This document shows positions 14,254 to 22,911 of a stretch of DNA of 42,781 bases, in pieces (the first letter of the stretch is position 1; every line of letters begins with the position of its first letter). The position numbers were made by a program, and so were the translations under genes. This DNA comes from Treponema sp. (GTDB lineage: Bacteria; Spirochaetota; Spirochaetia; Treponematales; Breznakiellaceae): NCBI GenBank assembly GCA_009782955.1, contig WRIB01000020.1, forward strand, positions 1-42,781, given 5' to 3'. Under the pieces are notes generated by a model. The model searched no databases, was not told the DNA's origin, and saw only the letters and a program-made list of their open reading frames with translations.

Positions 14254-15441
14254 ATGAAAGCTAACAAGGGCTTTGTCAAGAAGTTGATCCTTACTGCCGG
14301 GAACGACGATGCAGACCGGCGGCTGGACAGAATACTTCGAAAAGCCCTGCCGGACATTCCCCTTTCTGCACTCCACCGGCTCCTGCGCAAAGGCCGCATA
14401 CTGGTAAATGGCAAACCGGCAAAAGGCGAAGACAGGATTCCGGACGGCGCTCTTATTGAACTCCCGCTCAAGGAAACCGAAGTACCGCATGTACAAATTA
14501 AACCAGTATTGGAAAATCAACCGCAATTAAAAAAAACAGCAGCCATTGACATACTGTGGGAAGGCGAAGGATTACTTATTGTTAATAAACCTGCTGGACT
14601 AACAATACACGGCGGAAACGGTTCCCCGGATAATCTTGAAAGCCGGGTGCAGGCTTACCTGGAAGGAAAACTGCCCGCTTCTCTTTCATTCAAACCCGGC
14701 CCGCTTCACCGTCTGGATAAACCTGCCAGCGGAGTTGTTGTCTTTGCATATAACCTGGAAGCCGCCAGGTGGTTCAGTGCATTGCTCCGCGAAAGAAAAA
14801 TACGTAAAAGTTATTTAGCTATTCTGGAAGGAGAACTAAAGAAAAGTGAAACATGGGAAGATACCCTTACAAGAGATACAAATGTACAAAAAACATTTGT
14901 TTCATGCAGCAGTACAATTTGCACACCCGGAATTGACCGGAACGCCAATCAACAACCCCGCCCTGAAGGGACGGGGTATGTTGGTTCTGATAGGAATGGA
15001 TTGTATGCGGGTTTAACACCATTAAAGCATAACCTTGAATTTTCACAAACCGCCCCAAGGGGCGGGGTTTTAAACCCGCTTGCGAATAAAAACAAATATG
15101 CTCATACCGGAATAACGCCGCTTGCACGGGCAAAGAAGAACGGAGCTGCATATACTCTTGCCCGTCTCGAAATCACCACAGGAAGAACCCACCAAATCCG
15201 CGCACAGGCAGCCCACCACGGTTACCCTCTGGCAGGGGATAGCAAATACGGTGTACCAGACAAAGATTTTTCCCCCGGCAAAAGAGTTTGGCCAAACAAA
15301 GGGTTTTTCCTGCACGCATCAGAACTGGAACTCCCCAATGAACCTCAAATAAACCCAAAAGTTCCCCGTATAATAAGGGCGCCCTTACCGGAACAATTTG
15401 CAATGACCATAATAGAACTATTTGGTACAATAGATGTATGA
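14254..15441 (+). CDS. RluA-family 23S rRNA pseudouridine synthase with a large in-frame insert
   Basis: 395 residues. An S4 RNA-binding domain (about 17-75) precedes the catalytic domain with HRLDKPASG (152-160, catalytic Asp155) and the C-terminal TGRTHQIRAQAAHHGYPLAGD motif. Family members are about 300-330 residues. The excess is residues about 217-284, between QKTFVS and ITPLARAKKNG, encoded by DNA with a palindrome near each end (see 14955-15065). The insert falls where family loops vary, so the enzyme may remain active. No Shine-Dalgarno; CATAAT ends 6 nt before the ATG. The stop overlaps the tagI start by 4 nt. Whether it acts as RluC, RluD or another paralogue cannot be told. Confidence 0.85.
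   Translation: MKANKGFVKKLILTAGNDDADRRLDRILRKALPDIPLSALHRLLRKGRILVNGKPAKGEDRIPDGALIELPLKETEVPHVQIKPVLENQPQLKKTAAIDILWEGEGLLIVNKPAGLTIHGGNGSPDNLESRVQAYLEGKLPASLSFKPGPLHRLDKPASGVVVFAYNLEAARWFSALLRERKIRKSYLAILEGELKKSETWEDTLTRDTNVQKTFVSCSSTICTPGIDRNANQQPRPEGTGYVGSDRNGLYAGLTPLKHNLEFSQTAPRGGVLNPLANKNKYAHTGITPLARAKKNGAAYTLARLEITTGRTHQIRAQAAHHGYPLAGDSKYGVPDKDFSPGKRVWPNKGFFLHASELELPNEPQINPKVPRIIRAPLPEQFAMTIIELFGTIDV
14955..15065. mobile_element. Palindrome-bounded insert inside rluA (PATE/REP-like)
   Basis: A GC-rich palindrome at 14955-14977 (CCCCGCCC, loop TGAA, GGGACGGGG) and a second at 15050-15065 (CCGCCCC-AA-GGGGCGG) bracket about 70 nt. A smaller 8-bp hairpin lies just upstream at 14878-14900. 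Ends marked by subterminal palindromes rather than terminal inverted repeats are typical of IS200/IS605-derived elements. The whole segment (about 14902-15105) is translated in frame in rluA. The exact borders are not defined. Confidence 0.55.
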
Positions 15442-16019
15442 AACGCTGTGAATGGTGTACCGGGCTGCCCCTGTATATGGAATACCACGACACGGAATGG
15501 GGAGTTCCGGTTTACGATGACCGGAAGCACTTTGAATTTCTTGTACTGGAATCTGCACAGGCGGGTTTAAGCTGGCTGACTATCCTGAAAAAACGGGAAA
15601 ACTACCGGAAAGCCTACGACGGGTTTAATCCCGAAAAAGTAGCCAAATACGGTCAGGCAAAAAAACAAAAACTCCTCTCCGATGCCGGTATAGTACGGAA
15701 CCGCCTTAAAATAGAAGCGTCTATTAACAATGCCCGTTTGTTTCTGGAAGTACAAAAAGAATTCGGAAGCTTTTCTGCATACCTCTGGAGCTTTGTCGGA
15801 AAAAAGCCCGTTTGCGGTAACTGGAAAACCCTGGCGGAGATCCCGGCTACTACAGAGCTATCCGACCGTGTTGCCAAAGATATGAAAAAACGTGGATTCC
15901 GCTTTTTGGGAAGTACAATAATGTATGCACATCTTCAGGCAACAGGACTGGTAAATGATCATCTGACATCATGTTTCCGTTTCAGAGAAGTAAAAAAGCT
16001 GATCACACAACAGGAATAA
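15438..16019 (+). CDS. tagI: DNA-3-methyladenine glycosylase I
   Basis: 193 residues, the usual Tag length. N-terminal RCEWC with later cysteine/histidine ligands for the structural zinc, the YHDTEWGVPVYDDRKHFEFLVLESAQAGLSWLTIL block containing the catalytic glutamate region, and the C-terminal RFLGSTIMYAHLQATGLVNDH segment are all classic. It excises 3-methyladenine from alkylated DNA. It overlaps rluA by 4 nt and has a TACAAT ending 6 nt before the ATG, so an internal leaderless promoter may add to readthrough. Confidence 0.93.
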   Translation: MKRCEWCTGLPLYMEYHDTEWGVPVYDDRKHFEFLVLESAQAGLSWLTILKKRENYRKAYDGFNPEKVAKYGQAKKQKLLSDAGIVRNRLKIEASINNARLFLEVQKEFGSFSAYLWSFVGKKPVCGNWKTLAEIPATTELSDRVAKDMKKRGFRFLGSTIMYAHLQATGLVNDHLTSCFRFREVKKLITQQE

Positions 16020-16036
16020 TATAGTATACTCTCTGT

Positions 16037-16918
16037 ATGTTCCGTGAACTGTTCTTTTTTCTGAAAAGAATTAAAACCTATGCACTCATTGGCGAAAGCG
16101 GTACCGGTAAAAGTTTCCGGGCAATGCTTGTTGCCCAAAAATACAGAATAGAATTTATTATTGATGACGGCCTTTTAATACGGGAAAACCGTATTCTGGC
16201 CGGTCATTCGGCAAAAAAAGAAAAAAACTTCCTGGCGGCAATCAAGGTAGCCCTTTTTGACAACAAGGAACGCCGTAAAGAAATAATCAAACGCCTGTCG
16301 GCAGAAAAGGTTAAGAAAATACTGATTCTGGGGACTTCGGAAAAAATGGTTAACAAAATTGCCAGCAGACTGGAACTGCCTGCTCCCGCTCGGATTATTC
16401 ATATCGAAGATATTGCCAGCCAGGAGGACATAGAAAAAGCTATCAGAACCCGTAAGATCGAGGGCAAGCATGTGATCCCCGTACCGGCAATCGAAATAAA
16501 ACACAGTTATCCCCAGATTTTTTATAACGCTATCAGGATTTTTAAACCCAGGCGCTTGCAGGAAACTCTGGGGAATGTTCCTCAACTGCATGAAAAGTCG
16601 GTGGTACGGCCCGAATATTCCAAACGTGGCAAGGTGATAATCTCGGAATCGGCCCTTTCGCAGATGGTAATTCATTGTATTGATGAATTTAATGAACAGA
16701 TATATGTTAAAAAAATCTCTGTTAAAGACGAAAAGTCCGGGTACCGGCTGGTAATTACCATAGATGTGCCTTTTGGGTTACAATTGGGAGGTGATATGCA
16801 GGAGTTGCAGCAGTACATTATTGACAACATAGAGCGTTACACGGGAATACTTATAGAAGAAGTTAATATTATTATAGATAAATTTCGGGAGGAAAAAACA
16901 CAATGGAAAGGACCTTAA
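16037..16918 (+). CDS. P-loop protein with C-terminal Asp23/Gls24-like region
   Basis: 293 residues. A Walker A motif GESGTGKS (19-26) opens an NTP-binding domain; ILILGTSE (about 101-108) could be the Walker B strand. The C-terminal about 90 residues (GKVIISESALSQMVIHCIDEF through YTGILIEEVNIIIDKF) resemble the Asp23/Gls24 (DUF322) fold found in cell-envelope stress proteins. The combination in one chain is unusual. The function is unknown. A TATACT ends 6 nt before the ATG and there is no Shine-Dalgarno; the end overlaps the next gene by 16 nt, so the pair is coupled. Confidence 0.65.
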   Translation: MFRELFFFLKRIKTYALIGESGTGKSFRAMLVAQKYRIEFIIDDGLLIRENRILAGHSAKKEKNFLAAIKVALFDNKERRKEIIKRLSAEKVKKILILGTSEKMVNKIASRLELPAPARIIHIEDIASQEDIEKAIRTRKIEGKHVIPVPAIEIKHSYPQIFYNAIRIFKPRRLQETLGNVPQLHEKSVVRPEYSKRGKVIISESALSQMVIHCIDEFNEQIYVKKISVKDEKSGYRLVITIDVPFGLQLGGDMQELQQYIIDNIERYTGILIEEVNIIIDKFREEKTQWKGP

Positions 16919-18033
16919 AACAATTATTTTTCTTCACTGTTCTATTAAGCCTGGGAATAACTTCAGGCGCACAGATCAGGACAGCCCACTATGAGATCAT
17001 TGTTCCGGAAGGAACCAGTGATGTATATTCATCCGAAATGGAACAGCGGTTTACCGAGTTTAATAAGGTTTTTCGCTTTGATCCGGCGCAGCTTGGTTCT
17101 CTGCTTAAAGTAAGGGTCTTTACCGATAAAAATGAATACGACAGCTATGTTGTCGGCTTACTGGGAAGCCCAAGACCCGGCGCTATTTATATTCACTACC
17201 GTAACCCCGCCAACAGGGAACTGGTAATACACAGGGGAAGCAGCGAAGAAGACTCCATTGTTCCCTACCAGGCATTTATTCAGTTCCTGCGTGCTTTTAT
17301 CCACGAGCCGCCGCCGTGGCTTCGGGAAGGTTTTGCCGTCTATTTTAATACTCTTAAGTATGACAGGGCCAGGGGAACACTGGTTTACGAAGAAAACCTC
17401 AGTTGGCTTGATACGGCAAAACGATCAGCCATAAACCCTGAAGCAATTCTACAGTCCGCCGCTTCTTTTCCAAACATACAGGCTTTTTCCTGGGCTATGG
17501 TTTCATTTTTTATGTCTGATAAAAGCAGTGATTATTTTCGATCCCTGACAGACTCTTTAATGATGCTTTCTCCTGATGCATCAACTGAAGAAAATGTCCA
17601 GTTGATGTACAAAAGACTGATAATGTTTAATCCCATTGCCGCACTGACAAGAGATTACAGTAATTATATTGCAGGCAAAAAAACCTTTACAGAACTGGTT
17701 GAAGACGGGCAAAGAGCATACGGAGCAAAAAATTATATTGCTGCAGAAGAATCCTTCCGCAAGGCGGCAACACTTAGAAACAATCACTATGCTCCCTGGT
17801 ACTACCTGGGTCTGGTGGCATACGAAAACAAAAAATACAACGAAGCGGAAGACTTTTATAAAAAAGCTTTGGATTTGGGCGGCGAAAGAGCCTTGATCCA
17901 GTATGCCAGAGGGGTAAATGCCGCTGCCGCAGGAAAAAAAGCCGAAGCAATAGCTTTTCTGGAAGAAGCCGCCGCCGCAGACAGTGCCAGGTACAAAACC
18001 CGTTCCGACGAGCTAATCAGAAAGCTGCAATAG
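16903..18033 (+). CDS. Exported TPR protein with a degenerate peptidase-MA-like domain
   Basis: 376 residues with a signal peptide (about 1-23, cleavage near SGAQ). Residues about 26-230 resemble the gluzincin-type peptidase MA-like domain: PPWLREGFAVYF (137-148) is its second metal-site segment (usually P-x-WLxEGLAEY). The HEXXH that should lie about 10-15 residues earlier is missing (the region reads AFIQFLRAF), so zinc hydrolysis is unlikely. The C-terminal part contains at least two TPR repeats (about 265-340). GGAGG lies 8 nt before the ATG. It probably acts as a periplasmic scaffold; partners unknown. Confidence 0.65.
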   Translation: MERTLKQLFFFTVLLSLGITSGAQIRTAHYEIIVPEGTSDVYSSEMEQRFTEFNKVFRFDPAQLGSLLKVRVFTDKNEYDSYVVGLLGSPRPGAIYIHYRNPANRELVIHRGSSEEDSIVPYQAFIQFLRAFIHEPPPWLREGFAVYFNTLKYDRARGTLVYEENLSWLDTAKRSAINPEAILQSAASFPNIQAFSWAMVSFFMSDKSSDYFRSLTDSLMMLSPDASTEENVQLMYKRLIMFNPIAALTRDYSNYIAGKKTFTELVEDGQRAYGAKNYIAAEESFRKAATLRNNHYAPWYYLGLVAYENKKYNEAEDFYKKALDLGGERALIQYARGVNAAAAGKKAEAIAFLEEAAAADSARYKTRSDELIRKLQ

Positions 18034-18098
18034 GGAGTTTGTTTACACGGGGGTACAGAGGTTTACGATTGGCTCAATAGCACGTAAATCTCCGTGCC

Positions 18099-18255
18099 CT
18101 AGGAGCCTGTCGGACTTGTAGAATTTTGCGGTAAGTAACCGCAAAATTCTGCGATTTATGGGCTCCTTTGCGAGTTTGCAAGGTAGAAAATACTCAAAAA
18201 CTCGGTTTTTGAGTATTTTGTTTATAGAAAAGGGCAAAGCCCGACAAACTCCTAG
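18099..18255. mobile_element. MITE-like structured repeat with CTAG target duplication
   Basis: The 149-bp core (18103-18251) begins GAGCCTGTCGG and ends CCGACAAACTC (9 of 11 inverted matches) and is flanked by CTAG on both sides (18099-18102, 18252-18255), as expected for a 4-bp target duplication. Inside are two strong hairpins: AGAATTTTGCGGT with its complement (13 bp, 5-nt loop, about 18121-18151) and AAAATACTCAAAAA with its complement (14 bp, 5-nt loop, about 18187-18219). It has no ORF. IS5-type transposases target similar palindromic tetranucleotides, but the parent IS is not in the window. Confidence 0.65.
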
Positions 18256-18280
18256 GTTCACTTTACCATTTTGATATTGG

Positions 18281-18631
18281 TCATTTCCGCTTGTTCTGCA
18301 TTTCCAGCAACAGATCCAGATGGCGTAACATGTATTCCTGGAATTCCGGGCAAAGCTTATCGAAAAGAAGTTCGATTTTTTTTCGGATTTCACCCCCGGA
18401 ATTATCAAACATAGTCCCTATTCCGGTTTTTAACCAATCTTCGCTTACTCCGAAAGTCATGGAAACAAGCTTAACCATGCGATCATTAAGTACCCGCCGT
18501 TCTTTTTCCAATTCGTAAATATAGCTTCTTGAAAGGTGTAGATCCCCGGCAAAGTTTGTGGGCGTTTTTTTAAGCGCTTTTCGTACTCGAATCAGCCGCT
18601 CATTTGCTGTTTCCGTTGGCTTTCCGTTCAT
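18281..18631 (-). CDS. XRE-family helix-turn-helix regulator
   Basis: 116 residues. Residues about 12-67 form a Cro/C1-type HTH (ERLIRVRKALKKTPTNFAGDLHLSRSYIYELEKERRVLNDRMVKLVSMTFGVSEDWL). The rest is a short charged helical tail that may mediate dimerisation. AAGG precedes the ATG. It is a single gene between a MITE-like element and pcnB; targets unknown. Genes of this type often derive from phages or mobile elements. Confidence 0.85.
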   Translation of the reverse strand: MNGKPTETANERLIRVRKALKKTPTNFAGDLHLSRSYIYELEKERRVLNDRMVKLVSMTFGVSEDWLKTGIGTMFDNSGGEIRKKIELLFDKLCPEFQEYMLRHLDLLLEMQNKRK

Positions 18632-18700
18632 AACAACCTTATGCGATTAAGAATATACCATGACAAATATCACACAGAATGATTCTAAAAACAACAATAT

Positions 18701-19963
18701 TTACTTCGCAGCGGTTTCTGTCGCAACAATAGATTTCTTTCTTCGTCTCCGTCTTGGTTTAGCCGTTTCGTCTGGTTTAACTTGAACATGCTGAACCCTG
18801 CTGTGTCTGATGTGTGCGGCCTGTTTTTCGCGTTCAAAGGTACGAATTTTCTTTAAATCAATGCCATGTTCGGCAAAGATAAGCCGTACTGCCTGTTCCA
18901 GTTCAACCTTGGGCGGATTCATGGGAAGTATAAAACGGCGCACATCAAAAAAAACTGTTTTATACTTTTCCCAACTGCTTTTCGTTAATTCCTGCCAGGG
19001 TGTTTTTTGTTCCAGATAATTGCGGATTAATGCTGCAAGCGGCGACGGCTTCGCAGATAACAGCTGCTTTCCTGACGGCGACTGCTTCGCTGGCGGCACC
19101 TGCTTCGCTGGCGGGTGTCCATTAACAGATGAATAATGTCCGGAAACAAGATCAACAAAACCCTTAAGGTATGCATTACGGAAAGCCGAGTCAATTTTCA
19201 TCATGGCAGAAGCTTCTTTTTGCAAAAAACCGTAAAGTCCTGCATCTTCCAGACTTTCTATAATTTGAGGAGCGGCAGGGGAACGGATAATTTTGGAAAG
19301 TTCTTCGGTAAGACGGGAATTGGAAATTTGATTCAGAAAAAACGCCTCTTTTTTAATGCGTCTCCGCAGGAGCCATGGAATGGAAAAACCTCCTGCTGCA
19401 GCATATTTAACAGCCCGTATCATCCGTACAGGATCATCCCGAAAGATCAATTCCGGAGGTATAATAGGCCGCAGGATTTTTTTCCTGATATCGTTCATGC
19501 CGTTTACATAATCCACAACCAGTTGTTTGCCCGGATCGTAAAACAAGGCATTGCAGGAAAAATCTCTGCGTAATACATCTTCTTCGATGGTACCGTAGGT
19601 ATTACTGGTGTGCCCATCCTTAAGGGAACGAAATGTGGATACTTCAAAGATTCTTTCGCCGAAAAAAACATGAACCAGGCGGAAACGTTTTCCGATAATT
19701 CGGGAATTACGGAAAACCCTCTTAACTCTGGCAGGGGTGGCGTCGGTTACAATGTCAAAATCCTTGGGCTTTTTCCCCAGAATCAGATCCCGTACCGCAC
19801 CTCCGACGATATAACTTTCAAAACCGTTTGCACGCAGCCGGCCGGTAATAAATACCGCATCGCTGTCTACATCGGCAATGTTAATTTTGTGTTCATCACG
19901 GGTGTAGACTTCGGCCTTTTTTTTAAGGCTGCCGTCCTGTTCTTTTCCATATCGGATCAGCAC
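18701..19963 (-). CDS. pcnB: Poly(A) polymerase / tRNA nucleotidyltransferase family protein (PcnB-like)
   Basis: 420 residues from a GTG start at 19963 (AGGA upstream). The nucleotidyltransferase core has YIVGGAVRDLILGKKPKDFDIVTDATP (about 50-77, metal-binding DxD), the RRDFSCNALFYDP segment and FRDDPVRMIRAVKYAA. The RRDFTxNAL-type motif with the long basic C-terminus (PRRRRRKK near the end) favours poly(A) polymerase I over a CCA-adding enzyme, though function cannot be fixed by eye. A Pro/Ala/Lys-rich stretch near residues 283-308 is encoded by an 18-bp tandem repeat. Confidence 0.85.
   Translation of the reverse strand: MLIRYGKEQDGSLKKKAEVYTRDEHKINIADVDSDAVFITGRLRANGFESYIVGGAVRDLILGKKPKDFDIVTDATPARVKRVFRNSRIIGKRFRLVHVFFGERIFEVSTFRSLKDGHTSNTYGTIEEDVLRRDFSCNALFYDPGKQLVVDYVNGMNDIRKKILRPIIPPELIFRDDPVRMIRAVKYAAAGGFSIPWLLRRRIKKEAFFLNQISNSRLTEELSKIIRSPAAPQIIESLEDAGLYGFLQKEASAMMKIDSAFRNAYLKGFVDLVSGHYSSVNGHPPAKQVPPAKQSPSGKQLLSAKPSPLAALIRNYLEQKTPWQELTKSSWEKYKTVFFDVRRFILPMNPPKVELEQAVRLIFAEHGIDLKKIRTFEREKQAAHIRHSRVQHVQVKPDETAKPRRRRRKKSIVATETAAK
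19041..19116. repeat. 18-bp tandem repeat inside pcnB
   Basis: Four imperfect 18-bp units (19041, 19059, 19077, 19095) plus a partial one; the last two differ at three positions. The unit is a multiple of three and encodes six-residue repeats of the PPAKQx type, adding a flexible linker to PcnB without disturbing its frame. Confidence 0.75.
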
Positions 19964-20046
19964 ATATATTCCTAATCAACCCAGGATAGCTGCTGCAAAA
20001 CCTGTAACGGAGGTTTTTCCGCCTGTGCAACAGCTCCGATCGTAAT

Positions 20047-21021
20047 TTAATCCAGATGCCGCAGAAGCCAGTTAAGAAGAGCTTCTGTCACTTCTTCCCT
20101 GTTGGTTTCATTGATCGTTTCATGCCGTGCTTCCGGGTATACCACAAATTCCAAATTATTAATTCCCTGACTTCTGTACGAGTTTACAAGGGCAGTCGGG
20201 CTTGTTCCCATGTCTCCTACAGGATCCGCACTGCCGCAAAAAATAAATACCGGCAAGTCCTTGTCGATCCGGGCAATAGCATTATTTTTATGTATTGCCG
20301 ACAAGCCTCTAATCATGTCACGATTAAAACCCGAAGAACAGTCATATCCGCAAAGAGGATCCGCTTCGTAAGCATCTACTTCTTTTTCATCACGGGAAAG
20401 CCAATCAGAAGCTGTTCGGTTCGGCCTGAAAGGCATGCTATAGGGACCCTTGGTCATGGCAATGGCAATTTTGGAAACGCGTCTTTTACCTTTTAACAAG
20501 GCAAGCAATGCAAGAACCGGCGCCCCCAGGGCGATCTTTGCCCCTCCCGGACCTCTGGTTCCGGAAAGTATACATCCTTTTAGCTTGATATTCGGGTCCG
20601 GATTTTCTATTAATGCCTGAACCAAAAAGGAACCCCAGGAATGACCCATTATAAAGAAAGGCGCCTCTCCGTATTCATTCCTGGTTTTTTCTATAATATG
20701 CCTTGCTACAATTCGCAAATCTTCCACTACCCGGAAAAAACCGTCATGGTCTGCGGTATGACCCAACAGACCGCCCTTTCCCGCATCATTAACCGAAAGG
20801 TCTGCGGTCTTTCCATGACCCCGCATATCTGCAGCCCAGACTTCAAAACCCCTGGAACACAGCTCCTTTGCAAGACGCCCGTACCGGAGGCAATGTTCCG
20901 CCATTCCGTGAGCGATATGTATAATGCCCGCAGGCTTTTCTGCCTTGGCTTCCTGCTGCCAGCGCCGCACAAAGATTTTTGCCCCATCATCGCAAGTAAC
21001 CCAGCAGTTGGATTCAATCAT
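20047..21021 (-). CDS. Alpha/beta hydrolase, lysophospholipase / monoacylglycerol lipase-like
   Basis: 324 residues. Family marks: HIAHGMAEHCLRYGRLA, the ADMRGHGKT segment, the nucleophile elbow GHSWGS, an acid in FIFCGSADPVGD and the catalytic histidine in PEARHETINE. This is the Hydrolase_4 (PldB-like) layout that cleaves acyl chains from monoacyl lipids. No signal peptide is seen, so it is probably cytoplasmic. The 83 nt between its stop and pcnB contain an imperfect hairpin (about 19989-20036) that may act as terminator. TTGTAT-17-CATAAT ends 5 nt before the ATG; no Shine-Dalgarno. Confidence 0.85.
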   Translation of the reverse strand: MIESNCWVTCDDGAKIFVRRWQQEAKAEKPAGIIHIAHGMAEHCLRYGRLAKELCSRGFEVWAADMRGHGKTADLSVNDAGKGGLLGHTADHDGFFRVVEDLRIVARHIIEKTRNEYGEAPFFIMGHSWGSFLVQALIENPDPNIKLKGCILSGTRGPGGAKIALGAPVLALLALLKGKRRVSKIAIAMTKGPYSMPFRPNRTASDWLSRDEKEVDAYEADPLCGYDCSSGFNRDMIRGLSAIHKNNAIARIDKDLPVFIFCGSADPVGDMGTSPTALVNSYRSQGINNLEFVVYPEARHETINETNREEVTEALLNWLLRHLD

Positions 21022-21026
21022 GCTTT

Positions 21027-21055
21027 ATTATGGTACAGTCACCTTATATATACAA
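21027..21055 (-). promoter_or_regulatory. Promoter of the hydrolase gene, leaderless type
   Basis: On the minus strand TTGTAT (21050-21055) and CATAAT (21027-21032) are separated by 17 nt. The -10 ends 5 nt before the ATG at 21021, placing the transcription start at or next to the start codon. Confidence 0.55.
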
Positions 21056-21139
21056 GAGGACCGTAAGCCAATGGCGCCACAGGCTCCTGGGCCGGCTGCC
21101 ATATTGAAACAATGAGCATATTCATCCGAAAATGATTGT

Positions 21140-22831
21140 ATGGGAAAAAAAGCAGCCTTAATCCTGCTGGCGTTGTGTTGTTTCCGAATCGGCGCTGAAA
21201 CAGCGGTAGGGACTTTTCCCAAAGAGAATGCTGACGCTACCACCCCTGTCTGGCGGCATGCTCCCGGAGGAGCATTGCTGGGAGTACCGGCAATTCAGGC
21301 TGGAACAGTGGTGGCTGTACTGGAAGGCGGCCATCTAAAGGCTTATACCCTGGAAGGAAAGCCGCTTTGGGATTATTGGGCCAAATCACCACGGTTAATT
21401 CCCTACGTAACACGCAGCCGTGAAGGAACTTCCTATATATGCCGTACCGACGGCACGTTTATTGCAATAAACCGGGCAGGAAGGGAGTTATGGCAGCTTA
21501 AAACCGGACCTATTACAGCCCCGGTGGTTTGCGGATGGGACGGAAGAATATTTGTTACAACCGAAAAAAAAATCGCCTGTTATACAGCCTCGGGTTACCT
21601 TTTATGGAACGTCGAGCTGGAACAAAAAATTGTTTCCGGCCCTTTTCTTGCCGGAACAGGCGGAATTGTAACTGCCCTTGAGGGAGGAGAACTATTGGAG
21701 TTTAACCCTTTTGGCAAAGTTACAAGCCGTCAAATCGGAGAAACCCCAACGGCAATAATCCCGGTTAATGGCGGAACTGTAACGCTTTTAAAAAACGGCT
21801 ATCTTAAGTTATACCGGGAAAACTCTCTTTCTCCTGCCCGTAATGTGGGAAGCGTCCGCGGCACTCCTTTGGGCGGAATTAGCCGAGGTAATAGCGTGGC
21901 TCTGCTGCTTTCAAACGGTTCTGTAGTGCAGGTGTCGCTTTCAAACGGGAAACAACAGTGGAGTGAATCAAGCCACATAAAAAACAGAGAAATTGATACC
22001 GCTAACGACTTTGCCATGTTATGGGATGAACGCGGAATCTATGTATTCAGCCAGTTGGGAGCAACAGGAATCAGTAATGCCGGAAAACGGTTATGGCTCC
22101 TCAGGTTAAATGGCGCTTCATCTATCCCTGTTTTGAGTGATGACGGTACCCTCTTTTCCGGCGGAAAGGATTGGATACTTTATGCATATAAGGTTGAAAA
22201 TCGTATTGTACAGCGGAAAGAATCTTTATACGGCCCTGCTCCGGATGGAAACTACGGCCTGGCAAACCCTGACCCTTCTCCATGGGCGGAAGATTACGAC
22301 AGATTTTACGAAACACGAATGAACGAAGAATTAAGATATCTAAGTTCTCTGATTAAAGAAGGCAAGGTGGGAGAAAATGAGCTGAATTATGCCGCATACC
22401 TTCGGGAGATTTCCGGGTCATCTATTAACCCAAAAATATCGCAAAGCAGGCCGCCGGTTCATGTCCGGCACCGTTCGGAAGCGGCCAGGCTCCTGGGCTA
22501 TTTTGGCTCACGCGAAACGATCCCTTTCCTGACGGAACTCTACCTGAAAGATCCCGACCCGGCTGTACGGACTGCCGCAGCCGAAGCCATCGGCCGTATA
22601 GGCACTGATCCCGATGGCATAGCTATGAGAGCTTTTACTCAAATAATTACGGCAGCCAACCGGGATGAACAGATTCTTATCGTTACAGCATCCGCCATTG
22701 GTGCACTGTGCCGCTTTTCAGGCCCTCCTTTGAGCGAAAGCGGCATACAATTACTGGGTATTATTGAACGTGATTTTATGCCGGCACGGGCCAGAGCCCA
22801 GGCCAGGCAGGAAATAGCCAATATGAGGTAA
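21140..22831 (+). CDS. Exported beta-propeller (PQQ/BamB-like) protein with C-terminal HEAT repeats
   Basis: 563 residues with a signal peptide (about 1-20). Residues about 30-370 hold repeats of the PQQ-type propeller: LKAYTLEGKPLWDYWAK, FIAINRAGRELWQLKTG and IACYTASGYLLWNVEL each contain the Ala/Thr-x-G-x-x-x-W blade signature. The C-terminal about 110 residues contain HEAT/PBS-like repeats (EAARLLGYFGSRETIPFLTELYLKDPDPAVRTAAAEAIGRIG). A periplasmic scaffold role similar to BamB is possible but unproven; the propeller plus HEAT combination is not standard BamB. No clear Shine-Dalgarno. Confidence 0.75.
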   Translation: MGKKAALILLALCCFRIGAETAVGTFPKENADATTPVWRHAPGGALLGVPAIQAGTVVAVLEGGHLKAYTLEGKPLWDYWAKSPRLIPYVTRSREGTSYICRTDGTFIAINRAGRELWQLKTGPITAPVVCGWDGRIFVTTEKKIACYTASGYLLWNVELEQKIVSGPFLAGTGGIVTALEGGELLEFNPFGKVTSRQIGETPTAIIPVNGGTVTLLKNGYLKLYRENSLSPARNVGSVRGTPLGGISRGNSVALLLSNGSVVQVSLSNGKQQWSESSHIKNREIDTANDFAMLWDERGIYVFSQLGATGISNAGKRLWLLRLNGASSIPVLSDDGTLFSGGKDWILYAYKVENRIVQRKESLYGPAPDGNYGLANPDPSPWAEDYDRFYETRMNEELRYLSSLIKEGKVGENELNYAAYLREISGSSINPKISQSRPPVHVRHRSEAARLLGYFGSRETIPFLTELYLKDPDPAVRTAAAEAIGRIGTDPDGIAMRAFTQIITAANRDEQILIVTASAIGALCRFSGPPLSESGIQLLGIIERDFMPARARAQARQEIANMR

Positions 22832-22911
22832 TTTCGTTAGTTGACCTTGAACTTCATTACTTCCTTGGTAAGGGTATCAATGCTGCTTTTATTCCCTACC
22901 GTAGATTCATC

